Shown: one piece after another, positions 8,518-17,076 of the stretch | Numbering within the stretch: position 1 is the stretch's first letter | How the letters are laid out: each line of letters begins with the position of its first letter | NCBI GenBank assembly: GCA_022827905.1 | Contig: JAJEIQ010000076.1 | Coordinates: 62,001 to 126,000 of the forward strand | DNA length: 64,000 nucleotides | Direction of reading: 5' to 3' | Origin: Pseudomonadales bacterium | GTDB lineage: Bacteria; Pseudomonadota; Gammaproteobacteria; Pseudomonadales; Azotimanducaceae | The notes under the pieces: model-generated | The model's input: the letters and a program-made list of their open reading frames with translations, nothing else | Databases searched by the model: none | What the model was told of the DNA's origin: nothing | Made by a program: the position numbers and the translations under genes

Positions 8518-10041
8518 TCAGTCCTGCCGGGTGACCCGCAGCACCTCCTGCACGGAAGTGACGCCCGCCAGCACCTTGGCCTTGCCGTCCTGCCGGATGC
8601 CGGGCGCCGATCTGCGGATGTAGTGGGTCAAGGCCTGTTCCGAACTGCGGTCGTGAATGAGCTGCTTGAGGCCATCGTCAACGTCGATCAACTCATAGAT
8701 ACCGGTGCGGCCCCGGTAGCCGGTCTGTCCGCAGGCCTCGCAGCCCGAGGCCTCGAACACCAGGGCGGAGCCCATTTCAAGGAACTCGAGTTCCGAAGGC
8801 GTGGCCGGCCGCCGGACGCGGCATTCGCTGCAAAGCACCCGGACCAAGCGTTGGGCTAGGCAACCAACTAGGCTTGAGGACAGCAAAAAGGGTTCAATCC
8901 CCATGTCCATCAGCCGAGTGACGGCGCCCACGGCGGTGTTGGTGTGCAGCGTGGATAGCACCAGATGCCCGGTCAGGCTGGCCTGCACGGCGATTCGCGC
9001 CGTTTCCAGATCCCTGATTTCCCCGACCATCACCACATCCGGATCCTGTCGCAGAATGGCGCGCAGGCCCCGGGCGAAGGTCATGTCCGCCTTGGTATTG
9101 ACCTGGGTTTGGCCGACGCCAGCCAAGTTGTACTCGATGGGATCTTCGACCGTGAGGATGTTGATCGTGCGGGTCGATAGCTCAGCGAGGGAGGCGTAGA
9201 GGGTCGTGGTCTTGCCGGATCCGGTTGGACCGGTCACCAGCATGATTCCGTGGGGGCGGTGCACGATGTCGCGAATGCGGGCCAGGTCGTCCTCGGACAT
9301 GCCCAAGCGCGACAGCCGCAGCCGCCCCGCCTGCTTGTCGAGCAACCGCATCACCACCCGCTCGCCACTGCTTGCCGGCAAGGTGGAGACCCGCACGTCC
9401 ACTTCCCGTCCGCCGATGCGCAGCCCGATGCGGCCGTCCTGGGGAACGCGCTTCTCGGCGATGTCGAGCCGCGCCATCACCTTGATGCGGGAGACCAGCA
9501 GTGGCGCCAGTTGCCGCTTGGGGCGAACCACTTCGCGCATGACCCCGTCCACCCGGAAGCGCACCACCAAGTCCTTCTCGAAGGTCTCCACATGGATGTC
9601 GGAGGCGTTCTCGCGGATGGCCTCGGCCAGCAGCGCGTTGATCAGCCGGATGATGGGCGCGTTGTCCTCCTGCTCCAGGAGGTCCTCGGTTTCCGGCACG
9701 GACTCGGCGAGGCTCGCCAAGTCCATTTCGTCGCCCATGTCCTCGACCATCTGGCGGGCCGCCGACGAATCCCGAGCGTAGGCCGAGCTCAGGATTTCAT
9801 CGAATTCCGCGGCGCTGACGAGCCGCAACTTGATGGGACGCCCCACAAAACGCTTGATTTCCGCCAAGGTGGCCAAGGAGGGCGGCTCCCGGCAGGCGAC
9901 ATCGAGCTCGCCGCCAAGGGTTTGGGCGTTGGTTATGACGACGCCGAAGCGGCGGGCGAACGAAAAGGGCAGCAACTCGGGGGCAGTGCCCTCCCCCGGC
10001 GCGGGCATGGAGTCGATCGGCTCGGCAGCGGCTTCGCTCAT
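8518..10041 (-). CDS. gspE: Type II secretion ATPase GspE
   Basis: This is the cytoplasmic hexameric ATPase that powers pseudopilus assembly. The N-terminal GspL-binding domain begins at LPFSFARRFGV. The ATPase domain has the Walker A GPTGSGKTTTLYA, the Asp box and the Walker B/His box (RQDPDVVMVGEIRD, STLHTNTA). A tetracysteine zinc site is formed by CSEC and CEAC. I chose the ATG at 10041 because it gives 507 residues, close to characterised GspE proteins. A GTG at 10116, just after GGAAGGAG, and an ATG at 10101 are alternatives in the same frame. It is the first gsp gene; upstream is divergent pyrB, not gspC or gspD. Confidence 0.93.
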   Translation of the reverse strand: MSEAAAEPIDSMPAPGEGTAPELLPFSFARRFGVVITNAQTLGGELDVACREPPSLATLAEIKRFVGRPIKLRLVSAAEFDEILSSAYARDSSAARQMVEDMGDEMDLASLAESVPETEDLLEQEDNAPIIRLINALLAEAIRENASDIHVETFEKDLVVRFRVDGVMREVVRPKRQLAPLLVSRIKVMARLDIAEKRVPQDGRIGLRIGGREVDVRVSTLPASSGERVVMRLLDKQAGRLRLSRLGMSEDDLARIRDIVHRPHGIMLVTGPTGSGKTTTLYASLAELSTRTINILTVEDPIEYNLAGVGQTQVNTKADMTFARGLRAILRQDPDVVMVGEIRDLETARIAVQASLTGHLVLSTLHTNTAVGAVTRLMDMGIEPFLLSSSLVGCLAQRLVRVLCSECRVRRPATPSELEFLEMGSALVFEASGCEACGQTGYRGRTGIYELIDVDDGLKQLIHDRSSEQALTHYIRRSAPGIRQDGKAKVLAGVTSVQEVLRVTRQD

Positions 10042-10181
10042 CGGTTCGCCGTATGGCTGGGCTAGATTGGCCACAATAATACCAGTCCTGTCCAGCGCCA
10101 TCTTGCCGTGCGGCACTTCTCCTTCCCAACCAGCCCGCGCATCACTTAGCATAGCAAGCCGCACCACATGGAGGGTTCAGC

Positions 10182-11210
10182 TTGGAGTTCCGGGGCGCGC
10201 ACATACTGTCCGTGGACCAGTTCGAGCGGGCGGACATCGAGACCCTGTTCGCCGTCGCTGACGATCTGCGCGCCTATGCCGCCCGCATGCGCATCACCCG
10301 GGTGCTGCAGGGCGCGATACTGTCCAACATGTTCTTCGAGCCCTCCACGCGAACGCGCATCTCCTTCGGCTCCGCCTTCAACCTGCTCGGCGGCGAGGTG
10401 CGTGAGACCACCGAGGTCAAAGCCTCCTCGCTGGCCAAGGGCGAATCGCTCGAGGACACCGCCCGGGTGCTGTCCGGCTACAGCGACGTGATCGTGATGC
10501 GCCATCCTGAAGCCGGTTCCGTGGCCGAATTCGCCCAAGCCAGCCGGGTGCCGGTCATCAACGCCGGTGACGGCCCCAACGAGCACCCCAGCCAAGCCCT
10601 GCTCGATCTGTACACCATCGTTCAGGAGATGGCTGGACGCGGGCAGGGCATCGACGGCCTGCGCATCGCGCTGGTGGGCGATCTGCGCTACGGCCGCGCA
10701 GTGCATTCACTGTGCAAGCTGTTGGCCCATTACGAGGACATCGACTACCACTTGGTATCGCCGCCGGACCTTGAGGCGCCGGCGGAAATTGTCCAAAGCC
10801 TTCGTCGGCGCGGGCACCGGGTGGCCGCCCACCATCAACTGGAGCCGGGCATCAACAACGTGGACATTCTCTACGTCACGCGCACCCAGGAGGAGCGCTT
10901 TCCCTCCCAGGCGGAAGCCAATCGCTACCGGGGGCTGTTTCGCTTGAACCAAGCCATCTACACTGAACATTGCCAGCCGAACACCGTCATCATGCATCCG
11001 CTGCCACGCGACTCGCGCAGTGCCGCCCAGGAACTCGATGCCGACCTCGATGAAAACCCCAACCTCGCCATCTTCCGGCAAACCGACAACGGAGTAATTG
11101 TCCGCATGGCGATCTTCGCCCTAGTGCTCGATGTCGCGGAGGCTGTTCACAACCACGCACAGCCGGTCACTTGGTACACGGCCAAGCGAACGCCTGCAGC
11201 CGGGCTTTGA
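10182..11210 (+). CDS. pyrB: Aspartate carbamoyltransferase catalytic subunit
   Basis: PyrB condenses carbamoyl phosphate and aspartate in pyrimidine synthesis. The 342-residue protein has the carbamoyl-phosphate loop FEPSTRTRISF (STRTR at residues 55-59), the loop-lysine region VKASSLAKGES, the aspartate-side TRTQEERF, and MHPLPRDSR. The start is TTG at 10182, preceded at six bases by GGAGGG (10170-10175); the ATG at 10168 is in a different frame. No pyrI or dihydroorotase-like pyrC follows, so the oligomer type cannot be told. It is divergent from gspE, with the promoters probably sharing the 140-base space. Confidence 0.93.
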   Translation: MEFRGAHILSVDQFERADIETLFAVADDLRAYAARMRITRVLQGAILSNMFFEPSTRTRISFGSAFNLLGGEVRETTEVKASSLAKGESLEDTARVLSGYSDVIVMRHPEAGSVAEFAQASRVPVINAGDGPNEHPSQALLDLYTIVQEMAGRGQGIDGLRIALVGDLRYGRAVHSLCKLLAHYEDIDYHLVSPPDLEAPAEIVQSLRRRGHRVAAHHQLEPGINNVDILYVTRTQEERFPSQAEANRYRGLFRLNQAIYTEHCQPNTVIMHPLPRDSRSAAQELDADLDENPNLAIFRQTDNGVIVRMAIFALVLDVAEAVHNHAQPVTWYTAKRTPAAGL

Positions 11211-11225
11211 TTGCCGCCGAGCGGA

Positions 11226-11243
11226 GTCCTCCAGACCGAGGAC
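11226..11243. terminator. Possible hairpin between convergent pyrB and etfA
   Basis: GTCCTC and GAGGAC form a six-pair stem around a six-base loop in the 54-base gap between the two converging genes. No T-run follows on either strand, so this is only a weak terminator candidate. Confidence 0.25.
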
Positions 11244-11264
11244 GGTCCTTGACGTGTTCGCCGC

Positions 11265-12194
11265 TTAGAGCAGCGCCTCGAGTTCCGGCAGCGCCTTGAA
11301 CAGGTCAGCGACGAGTCCGTAGTCCGCCACTTGGAAGATGGGCGCGTCCTCGTCCTTGTTGATGGCCGCGATGACCTTGCTGTCCTTCATCCCCGCCAGG
11401 TGCTGGATGGCGCCGGAAATGCCGACGGCGATGTAAAGTTCGGGGGCCACGATCTTGCCGGTCTGCCCCACTTGCATGTCATTGGGCACAAAGCCGGCGT
11501 CCACGGCCGCTCGGGAGGCGCCGATGGCGGCGCCGAGCTTGTCGGCGATGCCGTCGAGCAGGGCGAAGTTCTCGCCGCTGCCCATGCCCCGGCCACCGGA
11601 GATGATGGTCCCGGCGGCGGTCAGTTCCGGTCGTTCCGAAACCGCCAGGCTTTCGCCTACAAAGCCGGACAGGCCCGCGTCATGGATGTTGTCGAAGGTT
11701 TCCACGATGCCGGAGCCGCCTTCCGCTGGCACCGGATCGTAGGCCGTGCCCCGCACGCTTACGACCTTGATGGCGTCACTGGAGCGGACCGTGGCGATGG
11801 CGTTGCCGGCGTATATGGGGCGTTTGAAGGTCGCCTCATCGACCACCGCCATAATGTCCGAAATCTGCGCTACATCCAGCAAGGCGGCCACCCTCGGCAG
11901 AAAATTCTTGCCGGTGGTGGTGTGGGCGGCGAGGATGTGGCTGTAGCCGCCGCCAACTTCCGCCACCAGGGGAGCGATGTTCTCCGCAAGCTGATGGCCG
12001 TAGGCGGCGTGATCGGCGAGCAGCGCCTTGCCCGCCCCAGCCAGCGCCGCAGCTTCGACGGCCGCTGCCGCGCAGCCTTCGCCCGCCACGAGTACGTCGT
12101 AGCCGCCGCCGATGGCCGTGGCCGCAGCAGCCACCACGCCAGTGACCGGCCTTAGGGAATCATTGTCGTGCTCGGCGACGATCAACGCGGTCAT
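11265..12194 (-). CDS. etfA: Electron transfer flavoprotein alpha subunit
   Basis: EtfA binds FAD and, with EtfB, takes electrons from acyl-CoA dehydrogenases to ETF:ubiquinone oxidoreductase. The 309-residue product has the N-terminal alpha/beta domain ([30 protein letters not shown]) and the C-terminal FAD-binding domain with [33 protein letters not shown] and [16 protein letters not shown]. It overlaps the end of etfB by four bases (ATGA), so both subunits are translated together. The acyl-CoA dehydrogenases at both window ends are possible electron donors. Confidence 0.96.
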   Translation of the reverse strand: MTALIVAEHDNDSLRPVTGVVAAAATAIGGGYDVLVAGEGCAAAAVEAAALAGAGKALLADHAAYGHQLAENIAPLVAEVGGGYSHILAAHTTTGKNFLPRVAALLDVAQISDIMAVVDEATFKRPIYAGNAIATVRSSDAIKVVSVRGTAYDPVPAEGGSGIVETFDNIHDAGLSGFVGESLAVSERPELTAAGTIISGGRGMGSGENFALLDGIADKLGAAIGASRAAVDAGFVPNDMQVGQTGKIVAPELYIAVGISGAIQHLAGMKDSKVIAAINKDEDAPIFQVADYGLVADLFKALPELEALL

Positions 12195-12943
12195 GCAATC
12201 ACCTTTGCTTCGTTTTTGAGTTTATCAACCAGTTCCTCTACGCTCTCGACCTTGATTCCGGCGGCGCGTTCGGCCGGGCGCTCGACTGAGAGCACCTCAA
12301 CGCTGGAAGCGACATCGACGCCGAGCTCGGCCGGCGTCGTCTTGTCCATCGGCTTGCGCTTGGCCTTCATGATGTTGGGCAGCGAAGCGTAGCGGGGTTC
12401 GTTGAGTCGCAGGTCCGTGGTGATGACGGCGGGCAGCTTCACGGAGATGGTCTGCAGCCCGCCATCCACTTCCCGCGTCACTTCCAGCGAGCCGTCCTGG
12501 GGTTTGACCTCGGAAGCAAAGGTGGCTTGGGGCAGGCCCGTCAGCGCGGCAAACATCGGTCCCGTTTGGCTGTTGTCGCCATCGATGCTCTGCTTGCCGA
12601 ACAGCACGATGTCGGCCTGTTCGCTGTCCTGCAGTGCCTTGAGCGCCTTGGCGACGCCTAGGGGGTGCACGGGCTCATCGGTCTCGACCAACACGGCGCG
12701 GTCGGCACCGAGTGCCAGGCAAGTGCGGAGCTGCTCTTGGCAGGCCGAGCCGCCCACGGCGACAGCAACCACCTCCGTGGCCACCCCCGCCTCCCTGAGC
12801 CGCACCGCCTCCTCAATGGCGATTTCGCAAAACGGATTAACCGCCATTTTGACGTTGCTGAGATCGACCCCCGTGTTGTCGGGCTTGACCCGAACCTTCA
12901 CATTCGCGTCAACGACGCGCTTTACCGGTACCAGTACCTTCAT
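12191..12943 (-). CDS. etfB: Electron transfer flavoprotein beta subunit
   Basis: EtfB is the AMP-binding partner of EtfA. The frame is open far upstream, but the family start [12 protein letters not shown] is at 12943, giving 250 residues. Signature sequences are [33 protein letters not shown] and [23 protein letters not shown]. The gene has its own good promoter (13035-13063) and an untranslated leader of about 85 bases with a stem-loop. GAPDH lies upstream on the same strand. Confidence 0.96.
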   Translation of the reverse strand: MKVLVPVKRVVDANVKVRVKPDNTGVDLSNVKMAVNPFCEIAIEEAVRLREAGVATEVVAVAVGGSACQEQLRTCLALGADRAVLVETDEPVHPLGVAKALKALQDSEQADIVLFGKQSIDGDNSQTGPMFAALTGLPQATFASEVKPQDGSLEVTREVDGGLQTISVKLPAVITTDLRLNEPRYASLPNIMKAKRKPMDKTTPAELGVDVASSVEVLSVERPAERAAGIKVESVEELVDKLKNEAKVIA

Positions 12944-12986
12944 GCAATCCTCAAGATTGATTGCGCTTGCCGCGCGGTGGATGCTT

Positions 12987-13014
12987 GCGCCAGTCTCCGA
13001 ATGGAAGCTGGCGC
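12987..13014. other. Stem-loop in the predicted etfB 5' leader
   Basis: GCGCCAG (12987-12993) and CTGGCGC (13008-13014) are perfect complements around a 14-base loop that can itself pair TCC with GGA. On the etfB transcript it lies about 45 bases before the start codon. It could be regulatory or merely stabilising. Confidence 0.4.
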
Positions 13015-13034
13015 GGCCAATTTCAGGGCGGCGT

Positions 13035-13063
13035 ATTGTGGCTGTAGCCCGGCCAAGCGTCAA
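13035..13063 (-). promoter_or_regulatory. Predicted sigma-70 promoter of etfBA
   Basis: On the minus strand, TTGACG (13063-13058) is followed by a 17-base spacer and CACAAT (13040-13035). Both boxes match the consensus in at least four of six bases and the spacing is ideal. Transcription would start near 13028, leaving a leader of about 85 bases. Confidence 0.6.
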
Positions 13064-13069
13064 CTCCGC

Positions 13070-13095
13070 GGGATCAGAAGTGTCGGGATCAGAAG
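13070..13095. repeat. 15-base tandem duplication at the GAPDH stop codon
   Basis: GGGATCAGAAG occurs at 13070-13080 and 13085-13095. The second copy contains the GAPDH stop codon and the first lies just after it, so the stop-codon neighbourhood is duplicated. Confidence 0.7.
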
Positions 13096-14558
13096 CCCTG
13101 TTCCTCCACGTCCCGGGGGATGAGCGGATAGGAGATGCCGGCCCACTTCTGCACCACGCGGACCACTTGGCAGGCGTAGCCAAACTCGTTGTCGTACCAG
13201 ACGTAGAGCACCACCCGGTTGTCCTTGGCCAAGGTCGCGCCCCCATCGATGATGCAGGCGTGCCGATTGCCAACGAAGTCCGATGACACCACGTCCGGTG
13301 CTTCGGTGTAGTCGATCTGGCGCTGCAGGTCGGAATGCAGGGCAGCGTTGCGCAGAAAGTCATTGACGCCGTCAACGGCGACATCCTCGGACAGGGTGAG
13401 GTTCAATATCGCCAAGGAGACGTTCGGCGTCGGCACACGGATGGCGTTGCCCGTCAGCTTGCCCTTGAGTTCCGGCAGCAGTTCGGTCACCGCCGTGGAG
13501 GCGCCGGTTTCGGTGATCACCATGTTCAGCGGCGCACCCCTACCCCGCCGATTCTTCTTGTGGTAGTTGTCGATCAGGTTCTGGTCGTTGGTGTAGGCGT
13601 GCACCGTCTCCATGTGGCCGTGCTGCAGCCGGTAGCGGTCGTTGACCGCCTTCATCACCGGCACGATGGCGTTGGTGGTGCAGGAGGCGGCGCCGAGAAT
13701 GGTGTCGGTGGGCACCACGCAGCCCGAATTGACCCCGGAAACGATGTTCTTGAGGTCGCCCTTGGCGGGCGCGGTCAGAATCACCTTGGCGGCGCCGGGG
13801 CATTCGAGGTGGCGGCCGAGGCCCGCCTCGTCCCGCCAAGCGCCCGTGTTGTCGATCACGATGGCGTTGTCGATGCCGTACTGCCGATAGTCGATCGCGT
13901 CGGGCTGGTCCGCATATATGACCCGAATCACGTTGCCGTTGGCGATCAGGCAGCTGTTTTGCTCATCCACGCGCAGCGTGCCCAGGAAGGCGCCGTGCAC
14001 CGAATCCCGGCGCAGCAGCGCCGCCCGCTTCATCAGGTCGCCATTGCTGGCCTTGCGCACCACGATGGCCTTGAGCCGCAACTGGTGGCCGCCGCCGGTC
14101 TTCTCGATGAGCAGGCGGGCAAGCAGGCGGCCGATGCGGCCAAAGCCGTACAGCACGATGTCCTGGGGCTGTTCCAGCGGCGGCACATGCCGGCCAATCA
14201 CCTCGGCGCAGGCCTCGCGGACGAACGCCAGCGGATTGAGGGAGGAACCCTCGGAGGCTTCCATGAAGCGGGTGGTCAGCTTGCCCACGTCGATGTGGGA
14301 AGGCCCGAGATCGAGTTCGGACAGGGCCTGCAGGATGGGGTAGCTCTCGAACTCCGACAGCTCGTTGTGTGCCACCTGGCGCACGTAGCGATGGGTCTTC
14401 ATGATCTGGATGACGCTCTGGTTGTACAGCGCCCGTCCGTAGCAATAGGCGACCACGTTCTTGCGGTAGAGCTTGCCGATGATGGGAATCATGGCTTCGG
14501 CCAAGGCTTCGCGCTCCTTCCAATCGGGGAAATAGTCTTCGAGGTGCGGTAGCGCCAT
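13089..14558 (-). CDS. gap: Glyceraldehyde-3-phosphate dehydrogenase, long form
   Basis: This enzyme interconverts glyceraldehyde 3-phosphate and 1,3-bisphosphoglycerate. The 489-residue product is much longer than the usual 330-340 because about 131 residues precede the Rossmann motif YGFGRIGR (137-144). The catalytic motif [10 protein letters not shown] puts the nucleophile at Cys293, and [14 protein letters not shown] is near the end. This long form occurs in Pseudomonas and relatives, where it is often linked to gluconeogenesis. Coenzyme preference cannot be read safely. A TATAAT box at 14608-14603 lies upstream. Confidence 0.93.
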   Translation of the reverse strand: MALPHLEDYFPDWKEREALAEAMIPIIGKLYRKNVVAYCYGRALYNQSVIQIMKTHRYVRQVAHNELSEFESYPILQALSELDLGPSHIDVGKLTTRFMEASEGSSLNPLAFVREACAEVIGRHVPPLEQPQDIVLYGFGRIGRLLARLLIEKTGGGHQLRLKAIVVRKASNGDLMKRAALLRRDSVHGAFLGTLRVDEQNSCLIANGNVIRVIYADQPDAIDYRQYGIDNAIVIDNTGAWRDEAGLGRHLECPGAAKVILTAPAKGDLKNIVSGVNSGCVVPTDTILGAASCTTNAIVPVMKAVNDRYRLQHGHMETVHAYTNDQNLIDNYHKKNRRGRGAPLNMVITETGASTAVTELLPELKGKLTGNAIRVPTPNVSLAILNLTLSEDVAVDGVNDFLRNAALHSDLQRQIDYTEAPDVVSSDFVGNRHACIIDGGATLAKDNRVVLYVWYDNEFGYACQVVRVVQKWAGISYPLIPRDVEEQGF

Positions 14559-14602
14559 GGGCTTGCTTCTCCGAGGATGGTGATCGGGGTGGGGACGCGC
14601 GA

Positions 14603-14629
14603 ATTATACGGGTAGATTCCGGCTCACAA
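14603..14629 (-). promoter_or_regulatory. Predicted promoter of the long-form GAPDH gene
   Basis: A perfect TATAAT is read on the minus strand at 14608-14603. TTGTGA (14629-14624) lies upstream with a rather short 15-base spacer. The leader would be about 40 bases and includes CGGAG before the ATG at 14558. Confidence 0.45.
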
Positions 14630-14684
14630 TAGGCGGCGGTCGGTTGTAAACTGCCCGCCGAACGGAATTGGTTGCGGAGTGTCC

Positions 14685-15545
14685 ATGACAGCCCAGGTTC
14701 TCGACGGCAAGGCCATCGCTGCGGCCTATCGGCGCGACATTCGGCAAGCCGTGGAACGGCGCGTCGAGACCGGCCTCGGCCCCCCTGGGTTGGCCGTGGT
14801 ACTGGTCGGCGACGACGCCGCTTCCGAAGTGTACGTCAATGCCAAGGCACGGGATTGCCGCCAAGTCGGCTTTCACTCCGTGGTGGAGCGCATCGCCGCC
14901 ACCGTCACGCAAGCTGAGCTGGAAGCGCGGATTCGGGCGCTGAACGCCGACCCCGACATCCACGGCTTTCTCGTGCAGTTGCCGTTGCCGGAACACATCG
15001 ACGCGAACCGCATCATCGATCAGATCGATCCAGCCAAGGACGTGGACGGCTTCCACCCCCACAACATCGGCCGCCTGGCGCTGCGCCGCCCTGCCTTGCG
15101 CTCCTGCACCCCGATGGGCGTGATGCTGCTGCTCGACCGCACCGGCGTGGACTACTACGGCGCCCAAGCCACGGTGATTGGCGCCTCCAACCATCTCGGC
15201 CGTCCCATGGGCCTGGAACTGCTCCAAGCGGGCTGCACCGTCACCATGACCCATAAGTTCACCCGCGACACCGGTGCCGCGGCGCGCCAAGCCGACATCC
15301 TCATTTCCGCCGTTGGCAAGCCGGGCCTGGTGCAGGGTGACTGGATCAAGCCCGGTGCCGTCGTGATCGACGTCGGCATCACGCGGGATGAGCGGGGCAA
15401 ACTGCACGGCGACGTCGCCTTCGATGCTGCCGCAAAGATTGCCACCTGGATCACGCCAGTTCCCGGTGGCGTCGGCCCCATGACCCGGGTGGCCTTGCTG
15501 CTCAACACCCTGCAGGCGGCAGGCGAGGTGCTTGATGACGGATGA
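14685..15545 (+). CDS. folD: Bifunctional methylenetetrahydrofolate dehydrogenase/cyclohydrolase
   Basis: FolD oxidises 5,10-methylene-THF with NADP and then hydrolyses the methenyl form to 10-formyl-THF. The 286-residue protein shows SEVYVNAKARDC with the catalytic lysine, GFLVQLPLPEHID, DVDGFHPHNIGR and TPVPGGVGPMTR. I chose the ATG at 14685, five bases after GGAG at 14676-14679, over the GTG two codons earlier. It is divergent from gap and its last 11 bases overlap lpxH. Confidence 0.95.
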   Translation: MTAQVLDGKAIAAAYRRDIRQAVERRVETGLGPPGLAVVLVGDDAASEVYVNAKARDCRQVGFHSVVERIAATVTQAELEARIRALNADPDIHGFLVQLPLPEHIDANRIIDQIDPAKDVDGFHPHNIGRLALRRPALRSCTPMGVMLLLDRTGVDYYGAQATVIGASNHLGRPMGLELLQAGCTVTMTHKFTRDTGAAARQADILISAVGKPGLVQGDWIKPGAVVIDVGITRDERGKLHGDVAFDAAAKIATWITPVPGGVGPMTRVALLLNTLQAAGEVLDDG

Positions 15546-16287
15546 TCGAGCCCAGCCGAGGCGGGTCTTCCTATCCGATCTGCATCTGGACAGCATTCGC
15601 GACCAGCGCTTCGCACGGTTCGCCGAATGCCTTGAGTCGGAAGCGCCTTGGGCGGAGGAAGTGTTCATTCTCGGCGACCTTTTCGAAGCTTGGATCGGTG
15701 ACGACGACGACGGCACGCTGGCGACGCGCGTCTGCGCAGTGCTTGAGCGAGCGGCGCGAAGCGCCGCCGTGCAGGTGATGGCGGGCAATCGGGACTTCTT
15801 GATTGGCGAGGGGTTTGCTGAACGCACGCATGCGCGGTTGCTGCCGGACCCGTTCCGCACCGGCGACCGCCTCATCCTGGCCCATGGCGATGCCCTTTGC
15901 ACGGGTGATGAGGCCTATCAGGCGATGCGCAAACTGTTCCGCTCCCCCGCGTGGCAGGCGGAGATGCTGGCCAAGCCGCTGGCCGAGCGCCGAGCGGCGG
16001 CGAACGGCTTGCGCACCGCCAGCCGGGTCAGCAACGCGGCCAAGCCCATGGCCATCATGGACGCCGATCCCACCGCCGCCGACCGGCTGTTCGAAGACTT
16101 GGGCGGGCATGTGCTGATCCACGGCCACACGCACCGGCCAGCCATCCACCGCCATGCCAACGGATGGCGCTACGTGCTCGGCGACTGGGACCGTTGCGGT
16201 TGGCTGCTGCGCCAATCCGGCCAGCGCTTTCGGTTGGAGTGCTTTGCGCTGAATCTTCCCTACAGCAGCCCCCAATCTAACCCTTGA
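15535..16287 (+). CDS. lpxH: UDP-2,3-diacylglucosamine diphosphatase LpxH
   Basis: LpxH hydrolyses UDP-2,3-diacylglucosamine to lipid X in lipid A synthesis, at the inner face of the inner membrane. The calcineurin-like metal sites are all visible: FLSDLHLDS, ILGDLFEAWIGDD, MAGNRDFLIG, ILAHGDALCTGD and LIHGHTHRPAIH. The 250-residue length is normal. I use the ATG at 15535, one codon inside an earlier TTG; GAGG lies 8 bases before. The start overlaps the folD end by 11 bases, so the two are likely coupled. Confidence 0.94.
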   Translation: MTDDRAQPRRVFLSDLHLDSIRDQRFARFAECLESEAPWAEEVFILGDLFEAWIGDDDDGTLATRVCAVLERAARSAAVQVMAGNRDFLIGEGFAERTHARLLPDPFRTGDRLILAHGDALCTGDEAYQAMRKLFRSPAWQAEMLAKPLAERRAAANGLRTASRVSNAAKPMAIMDADPTAADRLFEDLGGHVLIHGHTHRPAIHRHANGWRYVLGDWDRCGWLLRQSGQRFRLECFALNLPYSSPQSNP

Positions 16288-16337
16288 CGCGGTATCCCAA
16301 GGTTCTTTCGAAACGTCGATGAGGACCAGCGTCCCGG

Positions 16338-16946
16338 CTAGGCGCTAGCCAGCGGTCCGCTGTGGAAGCGAAACGTCGAATCCGGGTCGGTCACAAGCGC
16401 CGCTTCGGCGGTTAGGAAGCGTTCCAAGCGCGCCCTCAGCGGAGCATCCGAATAGCGCTCCGCCAACTTCAGGTAGTCCTGAAAGTGCCGCGCTTCGGAG
16501 GCCAGCAGGCGGGCATAGAACTCAGCCAACGGCTCAGCCGCGACTTCTGAGAGCCGCTGAAAGCGCTCGCAGGAGCGCGCCTCGACGATGGCGCCCACCA
16601 GCAGCGAATCCACCAGCCGTTGTGGTTCTTGGTGGCTGATGAGCCGGTGCAGGCTGCCCGCGTAGCGGCCCGGCGGCAGGTGGACATACTCCACCCCCTG
16701 CCCTGCCATCAGTTCAAGCACCTGTTCGAAATGGCGCAACTCCTCCCGCGCCAAACGGGACAGCTTGTGCAGCAACGGCGGCTTGTCCACGTAGCGGTAC
16801 AGCAGCCCAAGCGCGGTCCCGGCGGCCTTCTTCTCGCAATTGGCGTGGTCGATCAGCAAGGTCGGCAGGTGCGCCAAGGCGTCACCAAGCCAAGCATCCG
16901 GCGTTGGGCAAGCCAGAAAGCGCTGCACATCGATTAGGTTTCCCAT
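16338..16946 (-). CDS. miaE: tRNA-(ms2io6A)-hydroxylase MiaE
   Basis: MiaE is a non-heme di-iron monooxygenase that hydroxylates the isopentenyl group of 2-methylthio-N6-isopentenyladenosine at tRNA position 37. The 202-residue, all-helical protein carries the ferritin-like iron ligands in HANCEKKAAG, REELRHFEQVLEL, VEARSCERFQ and SEARHFQDYLKL. The length and the spacing of the motifs fit the family. It converges on lpxH. The space before it contains a cluster of hairpin repeats (16987-17073). Confidence 0.93.
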   Translation of the reverse strand: MGNLIDVQRFLACPTPDAWLGDALAHLPTLLIDHANCEKKAAGTALGLLYRYVDKPPLLHKLSRLAREELRHFEQVLELMAGQGVEYVHLPPGRYAGSLHRLISHQEPQRLVDSLLVGAIVEARSCERFQRLSEVAAEPLAEFYARLLASEARHFQDYLKLAERYSDAPLRARLERFLTAEAALVTDPDSTFRFHSGPLASA

Positions 16947-16986
16947 GAACCGTCACTTCCTATCGCTGTTTCGCTCACCATAGACA

Positions 16987-17073
16987 GAGTTTCGCGTTAG
17001 CGAAACTCCAACGCGACCGTTAGGTCGCGCTTTCGCGATAGCAAAACTCCAACGAACCCGCGCAGCGGGTTCG
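16987..17073. repeat. Two tandem units of paired hairpins (palindromic intergenic repeat)
   Basis: Four inverted repeats follow one another in 87 bases. Hairpin 1 is GAGTTTCGC/GCGAAACTC with loop GTTA (16987-17008). Hairpin 2 is CGCGACC/GGTCGCG with loop GTTA (17012-17029). Hairpin 3 is an imperfect TTTCGC/GCAAAA with loop GATA (17031-17046). Hairpin 4 is CGAACCCGC/GCGGGTTCG with loop GCA (17053-17073). The direct repeat AAACTCCAACG occurs at 17003-17013 and 17044-17054, so hairpins 1-2 and 3-4 are two copies of one unit about 41 bases long. It fills the gap between miaE and the DUF1289 gene and could act on RNA stability or as a mobile palindromic element. Confidence 0.8.
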
Positions 17074-17076
17074 CCT

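Noticed and set aside
12944..13384. N-terminal extension of etfB into the GAPDH gene
   Set aside because: The extra residues have no similarity to ETF and the family start at 12943 has a promoter and leader just upstream.
13335..14552. Long plus-strand open frame of about 405 codons antisense to the GAPDH gene
   Set aside because: It mirrors the codon pattern of a clear GAPDH on the other strand, has no recognisable domain, and is rich in His, Gln and Gly as expected for a GC-rich shadow frame.
14604..15902. Minus-strand open frame of about 432 codons over folD and lpxH
   Set aside because: Both plus-strand genes have complete catalytic motifs; the antisense product has none.
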